Made by a program: the position numbers and the translations under genes | In this document: one piece after another, positions 1 to 8,702 of the stretch | Position numbering within the stretch: position 1 is the first letter of the stretch | Layout: each line of letters opens with the position of its first letter | Notes under the pieces: generated by a model | What the model was told of the DNA's origin: nothing | What the model saw: only the letters and a program-made list of their open reading frames with translations | The model's database searches: none | Origin: Saprospiraceae bacterium | GTDB taxonomy: Bacteria; Bacteroidota; Bacteroidia; Chitinophagales; Saprospiraceae | NCBI GenBank assembly: GCA_013214355.1 | Contig: JABSSL010000098.1 | Coordinates: 1-54,525 of the forward strand | DNA: 54,525 nucleotides | Direction of reading: 5' to 3'

Positions 1-125
1 AATACCGATATTTGTTTCGAGAACTCAGAGGGCAGAGTAAGCATAAAATTTGATTTGTGGTTATTTCAAATTTAATACTCTCTTTCTTGAGTTCTCACTT
101 TTCTTAAAATGCTAAAGTCGAGCTT
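1..125. other. Left-edge intergenic sequence
   Basis: AT-rich sequence with no open frame, hairpin or promoter that I can support. It may be the flank of a gene lying outside the window. Confidence 0.4.
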
Positions 126-336
126 AGAGTATGTTTAAACTTAGTTTTTCTTGTAATATGAAATGGATCTCACAGCTGCGCGAAGCTTCATTTTTGGGGC
201 ATATTCCGCAACCCCGGTCTCGGAACGGGGTCTGGAAGATACGGCCCAAAAATTAGCTGAAGCCCAGCAAAGAGAGGCGTTCATATTAGTGAAAGCCCGC
301 CTGCCGGCAGGCAGGGATTAATTTTAAACATACTCT
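126..336. repeat. Long imperfect palindrome with AGAGTATG termini (copy 1)
   Basis: The left end begins AGAGTATGTTTAAA and the right end is the inverse, TTTAAACATACTCT. Similarity continues inward: a GCTTCA...TTTTTGGG(G/C)C(A/G)TAT segment occurs on both arms in opposite orientation, so the whole unit can fold into one imperfect hairpin. The centre has a GCATATTCC...AACGGGG...CTGGAAG.TACGGC core also present in the element at 43633-43815. The right arm carries an extra small palindrome, CCTGCCGGCAGG. It begins directly after the stop codon of the minus-strand gene at 339. No coding capacity; it resembles a MITE or large REP-like unit, but mobility is not shown. Confidence 0.7.
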
Positions 337-338
337 TA

Positions 339-983
339 CTACACATAGTCATTGGTATCACTATTGAGCATCCAATGGCACAATTCGCGACCTTCTTCAT
401 AGAAAGACATGATTTGTGTAGTGCGGCGGGTTTTATTTTTCCGATACCAGATCAAAAACTGACCTTCACCTTCTAGATGCCAATTGTTTTTTCCAGTAAA
501 TAGGCTAAAAATTTCTGGTTTGATGGCATATCGAATAGCATTGCGATCCCGACCGATAATCTTGTAGTTTTTTGAGAAATCCGGATACTGTGGAAAGAGT
601 GGATTGGGAGCAACAAATAATTTGCCCAATACATCTTCAAAACCTTTCGGTCGGATGCGAAAACTAGGTAAACGAAGGTCCCGGGATTCTAACAAGAAAG
701 TAGTGGTGCGACGAGTCTCTCCATCATCATCCATATGTAAGAAATCAAAAATCTGGATATGTCCGCCTAATTCTGGTTCACTGAACTGGAATATGTTCTT
801 AACTCTTCTACTAGATCTTTTCTTCCATAATCTAAAATTCGGAATACCCGTCCGCCAGTCCTTGAAACGCTGGCTTTTGGCAAATGGTATTTGTTCATGA
901 GTCGCTAATTGAGACAACTGATCATGTCGTTTACGCTTATCAAAAAAGGGCATGGATTCAATTTCAATGCGCATGCTATGCAA
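339..983 (-). CDS. Conserved hypothetical protein, tandem paralogue 1
   Basis: A 214-aa soluble protein of unknown function without signal peptide or membrane segment. It is clearly paralogous to the gene at 1084-1734: both have an N-terminal ESMPFF/ESRPFF-type motif, a KNIFQ segment, PELGG followed by an IFD and DDxG stretch, an LPxFxIxPK motif, an FPxxPxFS motif and a WHLE motif. The layout (basic N-terminus, central beta-rich region, W-x-L-E near the end) resembles uncharacterised bacterial proteins that I cannot tie to a named domain. The first ATG is used here; an ATG three codons later is equally possible. The 100-bp gap to the paralogue and the shared strand suggest one transcript with 1084-1734 upstream. 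The stop codon abuts a palindromic repeat. No function is proposed. Confidence 0.8.
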   Translation of the reverse strand: MHSMRIEIESMPFFDKRKRHDQLSQLATHEQIPFAKSQRFKDWRTGIPNFRLWKKRSSRRVKNIFQFSEPELGGHIQIFDFLHMDDDGETRRTTTFLLESRDLRLPSFRIRPKGFEDVLGKLFVAPNPLFPQYPDFSKNYKIIGRDRNAIRYAIKPEIFSLFTGKNNWHLEGEGQFLIWYRKNKTRRTTQIMSFYEEGRELCHWMLNSDTNDYV

Positions 984-1083
984 TTTTATTCGGGCTAAAG
1001 ATAGGAGGGAGGCTAGGTGGTTGTAAAAGGATTAGATGAAGGTCGGTAATTACTAGACGTCTGACATCTACTTTTTTCAGTGT

Positions 1084-1734
1084 TTATACATATTCATCAA
1101 AGTCGTTGCCAATCATACATTGAGCTACCTTATGACCTAATTGACAAAAGATCAGCAGCTGATCGGCAGGGATGACTTCATACTTACGATATAGTAGTAG
1201 GAATTGTAGGTTGGCTTCTAAGTGCCATCTACCTTCTTTATCAAAAAAAGGGAGAAGCTTTGGGGGGATGGCAGGTTGTATTTGATCTGGGTGCTTGCCA
1301 TAAATTTGATAAAGCTCAGAAAAGGAAGGGAATTCCGGGAAAATGGGTGTTCTTTCTTGCCTAGCAAAGTAAGCTTCCAAGGAATTCCATTCGGCTTTCG
1401 GCATGATGTGGAATTTGGGTAGATTTAAGTGACTACATTCAAACAATAGGCAAGTAGTTTGTCGCATCTGCCCCCCATCATCCATTAACCATAGATCAAA
1501 GATCTCGAATTCACCGCCAAGCTCCGGGGCTTTCACCTGGAAGATATTCTTGATCTTTTTGCCGTATTTATATTGCCATAGATAAAAGGTAGGGAGTCCC
1601 TTCTTCCATTGTTTGAAGTTTTCGTTTTCCTGGTAAGTGAACTGCTGCTCACTGGCGAATTGGTAAACGCGCTCCAACCGATCTTGCTCGTTGAAAAATG
1701 GCCTTGATTCGATCTTCTGATACATATCCTTCAA
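1084..1734 (-). CDS. Conserved hypothetical protein, tandem paralogue 2
   Basis: A 216-aa soluble protein without signal peptide, homologous along its full length to the neighbour at 339-983 (shared KNIFQ, PELGG, MDDGG, LPKFHI-type, FPEFPSFSE and WHLE motifs). The pair is a diverged tandem duplication: motifs are conserved, but most other positions differ, so the duplication is not recent. It lies upstream of its paralogue on the same strand, with a Nif3-like lipoprotein gene farther upstream (79 bp away). Function unknown; no catalytic signature is visible. Confidence 0.8.
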   Translation of the reverse strand: MKDMYQKIESRPFFNEQDRLERVYQFASEQQFTYQENENFKQWKKGLPTFYLWQYKYGKKIKNIFQVKAPELGGEFEIFDLWLMDDGGQMRQTTCLLFECSHLNLPKFHIMPKAEWNSLEAYFARQERTPIFPEFPSFSELYQIYGKHPDQIQPAIPPKLLPFFDKEGRWHLEANLQFLLLYRKYEVIPADQLLIFCQLGHKVAQCMIGNDFDEYV

Positions 1735-1813
1735 ATTACTCCTACAAGATAGTGCTTAAGGCGTGAAAATAGAAGGCATGTAGATCAATGGTAAAGAATA
1801 GTCGATAATGGGA

Positions 1814-2722
1814 CTATTTGGGAGCTGCAGGCGTCCAAAAGGGGTCTCCCGCCGGAATAAACTGTACTGGAACTTCTGAAATGAATCCCTTTAACCATTC
1901 TGCACAATACGCCATGCCCGCCTCTTCTGAATTGGCATGTCCAAGAAGAATCAGGGCTTTCTTGCGCCCTTGCGCCTGAGCATCCCGGACATATTCCACG
2001 GTTTCCCACTCCAGCGTCTCTCCTCCAACTAGGACCTCTACCTCCTCCATGCGCAGAATCCCAATCTGTGCTCTAGAGCCAGGTGATCCCATGGAAAAAC
2101 CCACCTTGGATATCTCCATATCCTTGGGACCGACTACACGTACTGAGGTAGCCTGAAAGCGTTCCTGCAAATAATCGGCTAAGGCCTGCAAGCTTTGAGT
2201 AGGTAGTTTGAAGATCAAATCATTGGGGCGGATTTCATAGTCCGTCCAGCCTAAGCGTTCTTTCATGCCCAATGAGATACCATCAGGCTGAGTACGGTGC
2301 CAATGATCATGAAAGCGGAAAACGATCATGTTATTGTCTCTGATGAAGTCGCGCTTTTTCTGGAAAACGGGATCTTCCTCAAAGAAAGCTGTTTCGTCCA
2401 AATGATTGTAGTAGGTAGGTTCGTGGGTGATCACCATATTTAGTCCAGCGGCGTGAGCGCGTTTTAATACATCATAGGTAGCCAAGAAGGTGGAAGCAAT
2501 TCCTGTCACCGGGCTCTCCTCATTTCCTTCTTTAAAGGTGTCGACCGTTTTTGCAGCCCATTCGCAAGTCACTTGCTCCTTGATTCGATCGATTACCTGT
2601 TTAGCCTTGAGTGGAGCATGGTTGACTTGAATGGCTTTGGCTTCAGTGGTTGATTTGTCTTGTTCTACTTGGCATGCACTTAAGCATAGAGCGAGCAGGA
2701 AGAGCAGACTTAGATACCTCAT
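1814..2722 (-). CDS. Nif3-like dinuclear metal-centre family lipoprotein
   Basis: About 302 aa from the ATG at 2722. I prefer this start over an upstream in-frame one because it gives a clean lipoprotein signal (MRYLSLLFLLALCLSAC, lipobox LSAC). The body resembles the NIF3/YbgI family: an ITHEPTYYNH segment in the position of the family's metal-binding His motif, followed by a FRFHDHWHR stretch, and conserved later segments (KVGFSMGSPGS, LILLGHANSEEAGM). NIF3 proteins form hexameric rings with a dinuclear metal site and have poorly defined hydrolase-like roles; most are cytosolic. A lipidated exported member is unusual. The family is inferred from motifs and I am moderately sure. It might alternatively be read as an unassigned metal-dependent hydrolase. 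Confidence 0.75.
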   Translation of the reverse strand: MRYLSLLFLLALCLSACQVEQDKSTTEAKAIQVNHAPLKAKQVIDRIKEQVTCEWAAKTVDTFKEGNEESPVTGIASTFLATYDVLKRAHAAGLNMVITHEPTYYNHLDETAFFEEDPVFQKKRDFIRDNNMIVFRFHDHWHRTQPDGISLGMKERLGWTDYEIRPNDLIFKLPTQSLQALADYLQERFQATSVRVVGPKDMEISKVGFSMGSPGSRAQIGILRMEEVEVLVGGETLEWETVEYVRDAQAQGRKKALILLGHANSEEAGMAYCAEWLKGFISEVPVQFIPAGDPFWTPAAPK

Positions 2723-2865
2723 AAAGTGAAGGATTAAGATTCGACAAAAGCTTTTTAGGGAAAGAATATTGTAAAATAGAAATAATCTAGACAACCCCCA
2801 TCCTGGAATTTACCGTCCTTATAGTTGAATCCTGTTGATAACATTGAAGAGAACCGAAACAATCT

Positions 2866-3042
2866 AAGTAAAAGAGCAGATTTAGATTACTTTTTTGGTC
2901 GAGCAGATTTTTTCATAGGTCAAGGCGCGGCGGAGCCTTGGCTATTAAGGCGAGCCTGTCCGGCAACCAGACGGGTACGCAACACAGAGATAGGGAAAAA
3001 GAAGCCACCATGAAATGACAATTTAGATTTGTTCTTTTACTT
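2866..3042. repeat. 177-bp element with 23-bp terminal inverted repeats
   Basis: The ends at 2866-2888 and 3020-3042 are inverted copies beginning AAGTAAAAGA. They differ at four positions, and in a plus-strand RNA each difference would be a G-U wobble, so the stem stays pairable. The interior holds a short inverted repeat around CAAGGCGCGGCGGAGCCTTGG-like sequence (2923-2941) and no gene. It lies just upstream of the gene at 3094. It may be a MITE-like unit or a transcribed hairpin; its ends differ from the AGAGTATG family. Confidence 0.6.
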
Positions 3043-3093
3043 ATATAAAACTTCAGTTTTGCTCCTGTAGCTAATGAAACTAAAATCTTATCT

Positions 3094-3660
3094 ATGAAAA
3101 AGTTAATACCCATTCTTTTCCTCTTGGCACCTTTCTTCCTGTTTGGGCAGCGTCAGAACGAATTAAAACTCAATGTGCTTAGTAGTTTAGATAAACAACC
3201 TATGCTGCAGTATGAGTTTGCTTCTGCAAAAAATATCGGCGTGGAGTTCCTTGCTGGCTATCTGAAAAGGGGCTTAGTGGTGGGAAGAGCAAGTACCGCT
3301 CCATTGCTAGACTTTCAGAGCTTTCCTCGTCACTTTGCCGTGGCTGGAGTGGCCTTGAAATATTATGTTGAACCTAATTCCGCAGCCGCTGGTGCGCACA
3401 TTGGTTTGTATGCACGAACGGAACTTTTAGTGGCTGAGAAAGACGGTTACGAGTTGGCTTTTCGAGAAATTTTTGGAGAAGATCCTCTAGTGGAAAGTGA
3501 CAATCGTTTGAATTTGGGTGCCGCTATGGGGTATAAATGGGTGATTAGCGATCACTGGATCATCGAACCGCAGGTACGATATGGATGGAATGCGGTCAAG
3601 CCCAGCACAATTCAGGAATGGCAAGGGGAACTCTTTTTGTCTTTAGGCTATCGATTCTGA
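3094..3660 (+). CDS. Small secreted/outer-membrane beta-barrel candidate
   Basis: A 188-aa protein with a Sec signal peptide (MKKLIPILFLLAPFFLFGQ, cleavage after FG-Q) and a body of alternating beta-type segments (LGAAMGYKWVISDHWIIEPQ, ELFLSLGYRF) ending in an aromatic residue. A terminal F and a late GYRF strand are typical of small outer-membrane beta-barrels in Bacteroidota (DUF3575-like). It lies between a palindromic element upstream and a convergent helical-repeat gene downstream. Location in the outer membrane is inferred; substrate or partner unknown. Confidence 0.75.
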   Translation: MKKLIPILFLLAPFFLFGQRQNELKLNVLSSLDKQPMLQYEFASAKNIGVEFLAGYLKRGLVVGRASTAPLLDFQSFPRHFAVAGVALKYYVEPNSAAAGAHIGLYARTELLVAEKDGYELAFREIFGEDPLVESDNRLNLGAAMGYKWVISDHWIIEPQVRYGWNAVKPSTIQEWQGELFLSLGYRF

Positions 3661-3674
3661 GCAGGAGCAATAGA

Positions 3675-5129
3675 TTAGCCGAGCAATTGTTTTGCGAAGA
3701 TCTTGACATTCTTTTCGAGCCAATCTTTATTGGCAACGGGGGCGCTTTGGTCTAGTTTCAGCTTTATTTGTCGCCACTGGCGCAGGGCGCTCTTGTCCTG
3801 AAGTTTAACCTTTATCTTAAGTTGAAACAATTCCTTGGCCAATTGTATAAAATGGGCATTGGCCGTCTTACGGTAAGCTGAAATTTGCTTATTGCGTTTT
3901 ATGTATTTGCGAAAAGCGGCGATTAGTGATAAGAAAGCCTCTTCCTCCTCCAATTCATAATAGCTTTTCAGTTGGATAATTTTAGCCCCCAGATGATAGG
4001 AAGAGTCTGTGAATTCTACGTGTTGTAAATGTTGCAGGGCAGAACGGTAATCCCCCTGCGCATAAGACAAGGCGGCCAAATTGTAGCTGAGGGCATTGAA
4101 CTGCTCCTCTGGTGCTAGTTTATGCTGGAATTGATCCATAAATTCCGCTGCCCAATCAAAGGCTTTCAGGCGAATGCTAGTGGTGACTATATTTTTGAAG
4201 GACCATTGTGACAGCTGATTCCCAACTAGTAGTAATTCTTTTTCTAACATGACCTGGTAAAGGGCGAATATTTCTTGATAAAAACTACTATCACCTGAAT
4301 TGATCTTTTTAATGCTGAAGTTAAGGCTGTACTGATAGAGTGTACGCAGTTCTCCTTTAGAAAAGCAAATAGAATGCTTCTGCAGCAGGTCCTTGAATAG
4401 CTGATAGTTCTTGGTCTGAGGCTGTTCTAGCATGCGTAGGCAATGCCAATAGGTTTTGATGTTTGGGTGCTGTAGGTAGCGGTCTTGTTGTTCGAGCAAT
4501 GCTTTAATTTCTGGAAGCAGATGGCAATGATAGGTAGCTTGGATGATGGTGTTGCGACTCTGCATATCACAGGCAATCCTTAGTTTTTCTACTAGATAGG
4601 CTAGATCAAGCTGATCACTTTGTCTTTGTAGAAAGGGGTGATATCGCCTATTGTTTTGCTCTAGTTCAAATCGATCTTGATAGTCATTTCGATTGGCTAC
4701 GGACAGATGATAGTTCATTCCCCGCTGGTCTTCTTTCCCATCGATAAGTTCCCATTTATGCAAGGCTGCTTTGATGTGTCGCTGGGCATCTCGTTCCGTC
4801 AATTCATGCAATAAAGCAGCTTGTTGCCAGCTGGCTTGCTGCTGGAAACGTTGCATACTTAGAAATTGATACACCAGCTGAAGTAACTTCGAAAGGAAGT
4901 TGTTAAATCTTCTCTCATTGTAACTTAGATCCGGTTCCAGTAGGTGCGAAATAGTATTAGAATTGAATTTTACTCCCTGTTTATCATTGATTTGTGTTAA
5001 AATTATTGTAGATAAATCCTTCACTTTTTGATTCGTGTTGAATAAGTTACAGTGGATAAATATTTGTAATTGCTTCCGTTCTTTGAGGGATAGGCGCTGA
5101 AGAAGATCTATCAGTTTGCTGTTTTGCAT
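3675..5129 (-). CDS. Cytoplasmic helical-repeat protein, paralogue A
   Basis: A 484-aa protein with no signal peptide or membrane segment, rich in Leu, Gln, Tyr and Lys and predicted almost wholly helical. It begins with a LIDLLQRLSLKERKQLQIF module followed by an NLFNTNQK motif; the paralogue at 8703-10133 has the same module (LSTRERTKFQEYV, PFFNKNKK). The last third of both contains a TPR-like stretch with AALSYAQGDYRSALQHLQ followed by VEFTDSSYHLGAKIIQLKSYY. The end shared by both is KD/KGWL. It is transcribed divergently from the secreted cohesin/dockerin protein at 5370, and the same arrangement recurs at 8703/10521. A regulatory or chaperone-like role for the neighbour is inference only; no DNA-binding motif is recognisable. 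Confidence 0.85.
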   Translation of the reverse strand: MQNSKLIDLLQRLSLKERKQLQIFIHCNLFNTNQKVKDLSTIILTQINDKQGVKFNSNTISHLLEPDLSYNERRFNNFLSKLLQLVYQFLSMQRFQQQASWQQAALLHELTERDAQRHIKAALHKWELIDGKEDQRGMNYHLSVANRNDYQDRFELEQNNRRYHPFLQRQSDQLDLAYLVEKLRIACDMQSRNTIIQATYHCHLLPEIKALLEQQDRYLQHPNIKTYWHCLRMLEQPQTKNYQLFKDLLQKHSICFSKGELRTLYQYSLNFSIKKINSGDSSFYQEIFALYQVMLEKELLLVGNQLSQWSFKNIVTTSIRLKAFDWAAEFMDQFQHKLAPEEQFNALSYNLAALSYAQGDYRSALQHLQHVEFTDSSYHLGAKIIQLKSYYELEEEEAFLSLIAAFRKYIKRNKQISAYRKTANAHFIQLAKELFQLKIKVKLQDKSALRQWRQIKLKLDQSAPVANKDWLEKNVKIFAKQLLG

Positions 5130-5369
5130 ATTAGAGCTTACTTGAATTAGTTGTTTTATTATTTTGAGATTTATATTATATAATTGTTTATCAGTTGTTT
5201 AGATTTAATTTTAATAGAATTTATTGGTCTATTTCAGTTATAAAAGTAAAATATTGTACTTCAATTTCCCCACTATTGCACCTACTTTTGTTTTGAGCGG
5301 AGAGGTATTCCCTAGCAGATGTGATACCTGAAACTCATAATCCCATTTACATTGATCAAAAACCACCCT
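5130..5369. other. Divergent intergenic promoter region
   Basis: A very AT-rich 240 bp between two divergent genes. On the plus side it holds the TGTACTT...TACTTTTG pair annotated separately. On the minus side I see CTAATTCA followed by AGCTC near the start codon; CTAATTCA and AGCTC also precede the paralogous gene at 10133. No other structure is apparent. Confidence 0.5.
5255..5290 (+). promoter_or_regulatory. Putative promoter/operator TGTACTT-N21-TAcTTTTG-type
   Basis: TGTACTT at 5255-5261 is followed after 21 bp by TACTTTTG at 5283-5290, which fits the Bacteroidota -7 box TAnnTTTG. The identical pair and identical 21-bp gap occur before the paralogous gene at 10521. The start codon follows 80 bp downstream. 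TGTACTT is not the usual -33 TTTG box, so it could be an alternative sigma or activator site. Confidence 0.5.
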
Positions 5370-8309
5370 ATGCGCAAGCCATTACTAATTCTAAGTGCAT
5401 TATTGTTAACCGCCTTTTGGGCTTCGGCCCAGGCGGTCATAGTTCGGTCTGTTGAAACACCACAGAATAGTCGAGTTGCCATTCCTGTACAACTGTATAA
5501 TATCATGAACATGGATGGAGTACAGATGGGCTTGCAATGGGATGCTGCACAACTTGAATTGGATTCAGTTGGCTTTTCCCCGGATTATCCAATGGCCAGT
5601 GACAATTTTAGTTATCCTAGCGAGAATGAGCTGGTTTTTGATTGGCTCATTGATTACTGGGAAACTGTCATCAATGGAGACACTCTATTTTTAATGTACT
5701 TTAATGTATTAGCTGACTGCGATCAAGCTAGCATTGATTTATCAACCACACACACTCCATTTCGTATCCTCCGTGGTGGCCAGGATATTCCAGATCTCCA
5801 GTTTATAGCGGGGAAGGTGGAAATTGGTGCCTACCGTGCTATTAGTAGCGATACCACCATTTGTGCTGGGGATAGTTTTGAACTGTTTGTTGATGCTCCT
5901 TTGGCCTCAGGCTTTAACTGGTCGACGACGGATGGCCTACTGAGCTGTACCGACTGCCCTCGACCTACCATAAACGAATTGTATGGAGAGGCTACCTTCA
6001 GTGTGGAGATTGAAGGCCCCGTCGGTTGCTTAGATACTGCTTACATTTTCGTCAATGCTCGATCCTACCTCGATTTTGGCTTATTACCCTTTAGCAATAG
6101 CCCGGTATGCCTAGGAGATTCGCTATACTTTGATCCCAACGTATTTGGTGGGCAAAGCTATACTTGGCAAGGCCCCAACGGATTCCTGTCTTCTGAAGTT
6201 CGGCCTAGACTCCGAGCCGACTCGGTCGATATGAGCGGGGAGTACGAATTGCAACTGGTGGATCAGTATGGTTGTGAGGCAGGCGCAGTTTTTGACGTAA
6301 TCGTGGCAGATTCCATTGCATCGGTCGAAGTAATTTTCGAGGATGGTGGGTGTGAAGGGGGGACCGCTACGATGGAAATAGGAGCTATCGAAGGAGGGCA
6401 AGGACCTTTTACTTTCCAACTAAATGGAGGAGAAGCTTTACCCATTCCTGATGGTCCTTTCCAAGTACCTTTTTCTGGCAACATTCGATTACAGATTAAC
6501 TCGGCTAGCGGTTGTACTTGGCGGCGTGATTTCTTTCGACCACAAGTGCTAAGTCTAGATATCATAGAACTCCAAAAGCCGCCCTGTGAAGGGCCAGCAT
6601 TTGATGGGGCGTTAAGTGCTCGAGTTGAGGGAGGGGCAGTACCCTATGCCTTTGTCTGGTCTACTGCTGCAACAACTCAAACCTTGACTGCACTAGAGGC
6701 AGCTGTTTATCAAGTTACAGTCACGGATGCGAACGGTTGTGTCGCTACGGATAGTTACACCTTGGTGCCAAGCCCAGTCGATAGTATCAGTGCAAAACCA
6801 AGTTTTATAACGGCAGGAGAAAGTAGCCAGTTGAAGGTATCTGGAAAAAACCTGACCAGTGTGAGTTGGACGCCGGCGGCCTTACTTGACAACCCAAATA
6901 GTACAGAACCTATTGCCAGTAATCTTCTGGAAACCACGACTTTTACTGTCGCAGTGGAAGATCAAACAGGATGCTCGGATGAAGTCAATGTTACGGTTAC
7001 TGTTCAGGAACCTGAGCTAGCTTGGCAGATAGTCGATTCCGTACTGGTTGGCTATCAAGGCGTTTGGTGTGATCCTACTCAGAATCCACTCGGGTTGCAA
7101 GTGATCATTGACCCAAACTGTGATGAATTTCAAGGTGGTGTTTTTGAAGGGGAAGTCGGAGAGGGAGGGAATTGTCTAGAGTACACCGCTATAGGTCCCG
7201 GTGTTGATACCCTTTGCTTCACGACTTGTCTGAATACTACAGATATCTGCGGCCCTGGCAGATTGCAGGTAGCCGTGGCTTCACAAGAAGATCCTGTATG
7301 GCCTGGTGATACCAATGACGATGGTTCCGCGGATCAATATGATGTGCTGAATTTTGGCTTTTTGCTGGATTCATTGCGAGGGCCAAGCCGCCCCAATGCG
7401 AGCCTGGATTGGATCGAACAGCCCGCCTTCGATTGGTCTCGCCTTACTCCTGAACAAGATAATTACAAACATATTGATACTGATGGAAGCGGTCAGATAA
7501 ATTGGTCGGACACCATGGCTTTGCACTTGAACTGGGGCTCAGTTCATGATGGCTTCACGCCAGGCATACCAATCGATGAACGGAGCGGTATCCCTTTTTC
7601 TGTTCGGTTGGACACCTTGCAAGCTGGTCAAACTTATAGCCTCCCGATCGTACTCGGCAATGTTGATTTCCCCGCTAATGATGTCTATGGATTAGCCTTT
7701 CAACTGACTTATGATCCAAACCTGGTGGTTCCTGGTTCGGTACGATTTAGCACGGAAGGTTCATGGCTTGGGCAAGAAGATCAGAACCTGCTGCTGATGC
7801 AGAAAGAATTTGCCGAGGCAGGTAAACTCGCCATCGGGATGACTCGTTTGGACGGTAACAATGTGAGCGGAAGTGGCATTATTGGTCATTTCAGCATTAC
7901 CATAGAGGATGATATTTTGCTTCGTCAGCGTAATGCGTGGGAGAAATCTGGCGTGGATTTTTATCTCGAAATAGAAGGAGTGAAATTGATCTCTAATTTG
8001 CAGGAGGTGGTGCCCGTTGAAGTGGTAAATCCGGAAGTAGAGGTGATTAGCAAGACCCGAAACATTGGTGCCATGCTTCCTGTGACTGTATATCCTAACC
8101 CTGCTCATAAAACGCTTTGGGTGAAGGGACTTCAATCGCCAAATACCAGGGTGCAATTTTTTGATACTCAGGGTAGACTTGTTCAGGCTTCCCGATTGCT
8201 TGTGGGCGAGCATGCCTTGGATGTGCAAAACCTGCATCCAGGCTTGTACTGGATCCGCTTGTGGAACGAAGAGGGAATGGCGTTGCGTAAGGTGCTGATT
8301 GAGCGGTGA
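5370..8309 (+). CDS. Secreted T9SS protein with two cohesin-like domains and a dockerin-like domain
   Basis: 979 aa from the ATG at 5370 (an upstream in-frame TTG is less likely; the signal MRKPLLILSALLLTAFWASAQ starts here). Visible order: cohesin-like beta-sandwich about 22-152 (MDGVQMGLQWDAAQLELDSV, typical hydrophobic core), Ig/PKD-like modules with paired Cys about 153-395, an SprB-type repeat about 397-470 ending VTVTDANGCVATDSY, further Ig-like modules, a dockerin-like domain about 644-723 with two calcium loops (GDTNDDGSADQYD and DTDGSGQINWSD) separated by a long insert, a second cohesin-like domain about 741-870, and a T9SS type A sorting domain from about 905 (VYPNPA... to LRKVLIER). 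It should be exported by Sec, then T9SS, and attached to or released from the surface. Having both cohesin- and dockerin-like parts permits self-association (inference). Confidence 0.88.
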   Translation: MRKPLLILSALLLTAFWASAQAVIVRSVETPQNSRVAIPVQLYNIMNMDGVQMGLQWDAAQLELDSVGFSPDYPMASDNFSYPSENELVFDWLIDYWETVINGDTLFLMYFNVLADCDQASIDLSTTHTPFRILRGGQDIPDLQFIAGKVEIGAYRAISSDTTICAGDSFELFVDAPLASGFNWSTTDGLLSCTDCPRPTINELYGEATFSVEIEGPVGCLDTAYIFVNARSYLDFGLLPFSNSPVCLGDSLYFDPNVFGGQSYTWQGPNGFLSSEVRPRLRADSVDMSGEYELQLVDQYGCEAGAVFDVIVADSIASVEVIFEDGGCEGGTATMEIGAIEGGQGPFTFQLNGGEALPIPDGPFQVPFSGNIRLQINSASGCTWRRDFFRPQVLSLDIIELQKPPCEGPAFDGALSARVEGGAVPYAFVWSTAATTQTLTALEAAVYQVTVTDANGCVATDSYTLVPSPVDSISAKPSFITAGESSQLKVSGKNLTSVSWTPAALLDNPNSTEPIASNLLETTTFTVAVEDQTGCSDEVNVTVTVQEPELAWQIVDSVLVGYQGVWCDPTQNPLGLQVIIDPNCDEFQGGVFEGEVGEGGNCLEYTAIGPGVDTLCFTTCLNTTDICGPGRLQVAVASQEDPVWPGDTNDDGSADQYDVLNFGFLLDSLRGPSRPNASLDWIEQPAFDWSRLTPEQDNYKHIDTDGSGQINWSDTMALHLNWGSVHDGFTPGIPIDERSGIPFSVRLDTLQAGQTYSLPIVLGNVDFPANDVYGLAFQLTYDPNLVVPGSVRFSTEGSWLGQEDQNLLLMQKEFAEAGKLAIGMTRLDGNNVSGSGIIGHFSITIEDDILLRQRNAWEKSGVDFYLEIEGVKLISNLQEVVPVEVVNPEVEVISKTRNIGAMLPVTVYPNPAHKTLWVKGLQSPNTRVQFFDTQGRLVQASRLLVGEHALDVQNLHPGLYWIRLWNEEGMALRKVLIER

Positions 8310-8337
8310 TTCTTTCCCGGTTGTTGGGGGATAGATA

Positions 8338-8702
8338 TTGTTGGTGAAAACACCAACAACGGCTTGGAGGCGATTCCCCGGTCCGTTGTTGCGTCTCCCG
8401 ACCAACAACGAAAGCCCCGGCTTAGGGAGTCATTTTTACTGGCTTGTCGTTGGTGGAAAGATATTGTTGGTGAAAACACCAACAAAGGAGGGTGTATCAG
8501 GCTAGGGAGGGAGAACGGCTTTAAATACCTTGACCTTGGCACTCCGTTGTTGCGTCTGCCGACCAACAACGAAAGCCATGGCTTTGGGAGTCATTTTTCC
8601 TTGGCTTGTCGTTGTTGAAAACACCAACAACGGCTTGGGAGCCATTGCCTAGCTTCCGTTGTTGTTAGTCTCGCAGGTGAAAACCTATCAATAGCATACC
8701 AA
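8338..8702. repeat. Intergenic array of GTTGTTGGTG/CACCAACAAC palindromes
   Basis: Perfect hairpins TTGTTGGTG-AAAA-CACCAACAA at 8338-8359 and 8464-8485 and a shorter one at 8611-8631 alternate with GTTGTTG-N11-CAACAAC at 8385-8409 and 8547-8571. The block from GTTGTTGCGTCT to GGGAGTCATTTTT is duplicated with a 162-bp period. Similar GTTGTTGGTG...CAACAACGG motifs recur after rnpB at the right end of the window. The array separates the 3' ends of two convergent genes, so its hairpins may also stop transcription from both sides. Too irregular for CRISPR and without coding capacity. Confidence 0.75.

Noticed and set aside
7761-8408. Antisense frame covering the 3' end of the 979-aa protein gene
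   Set aside because: Opposite strand of a clear T9SS sorting domain; low-complexity product.
8338-8702. Open frames across the GTTGTTGGTG repeats
   Set aside because: They repeat the same short peptide because the DNA is repetitive, start in different frames and have no family resemblance; treated as noncoding.
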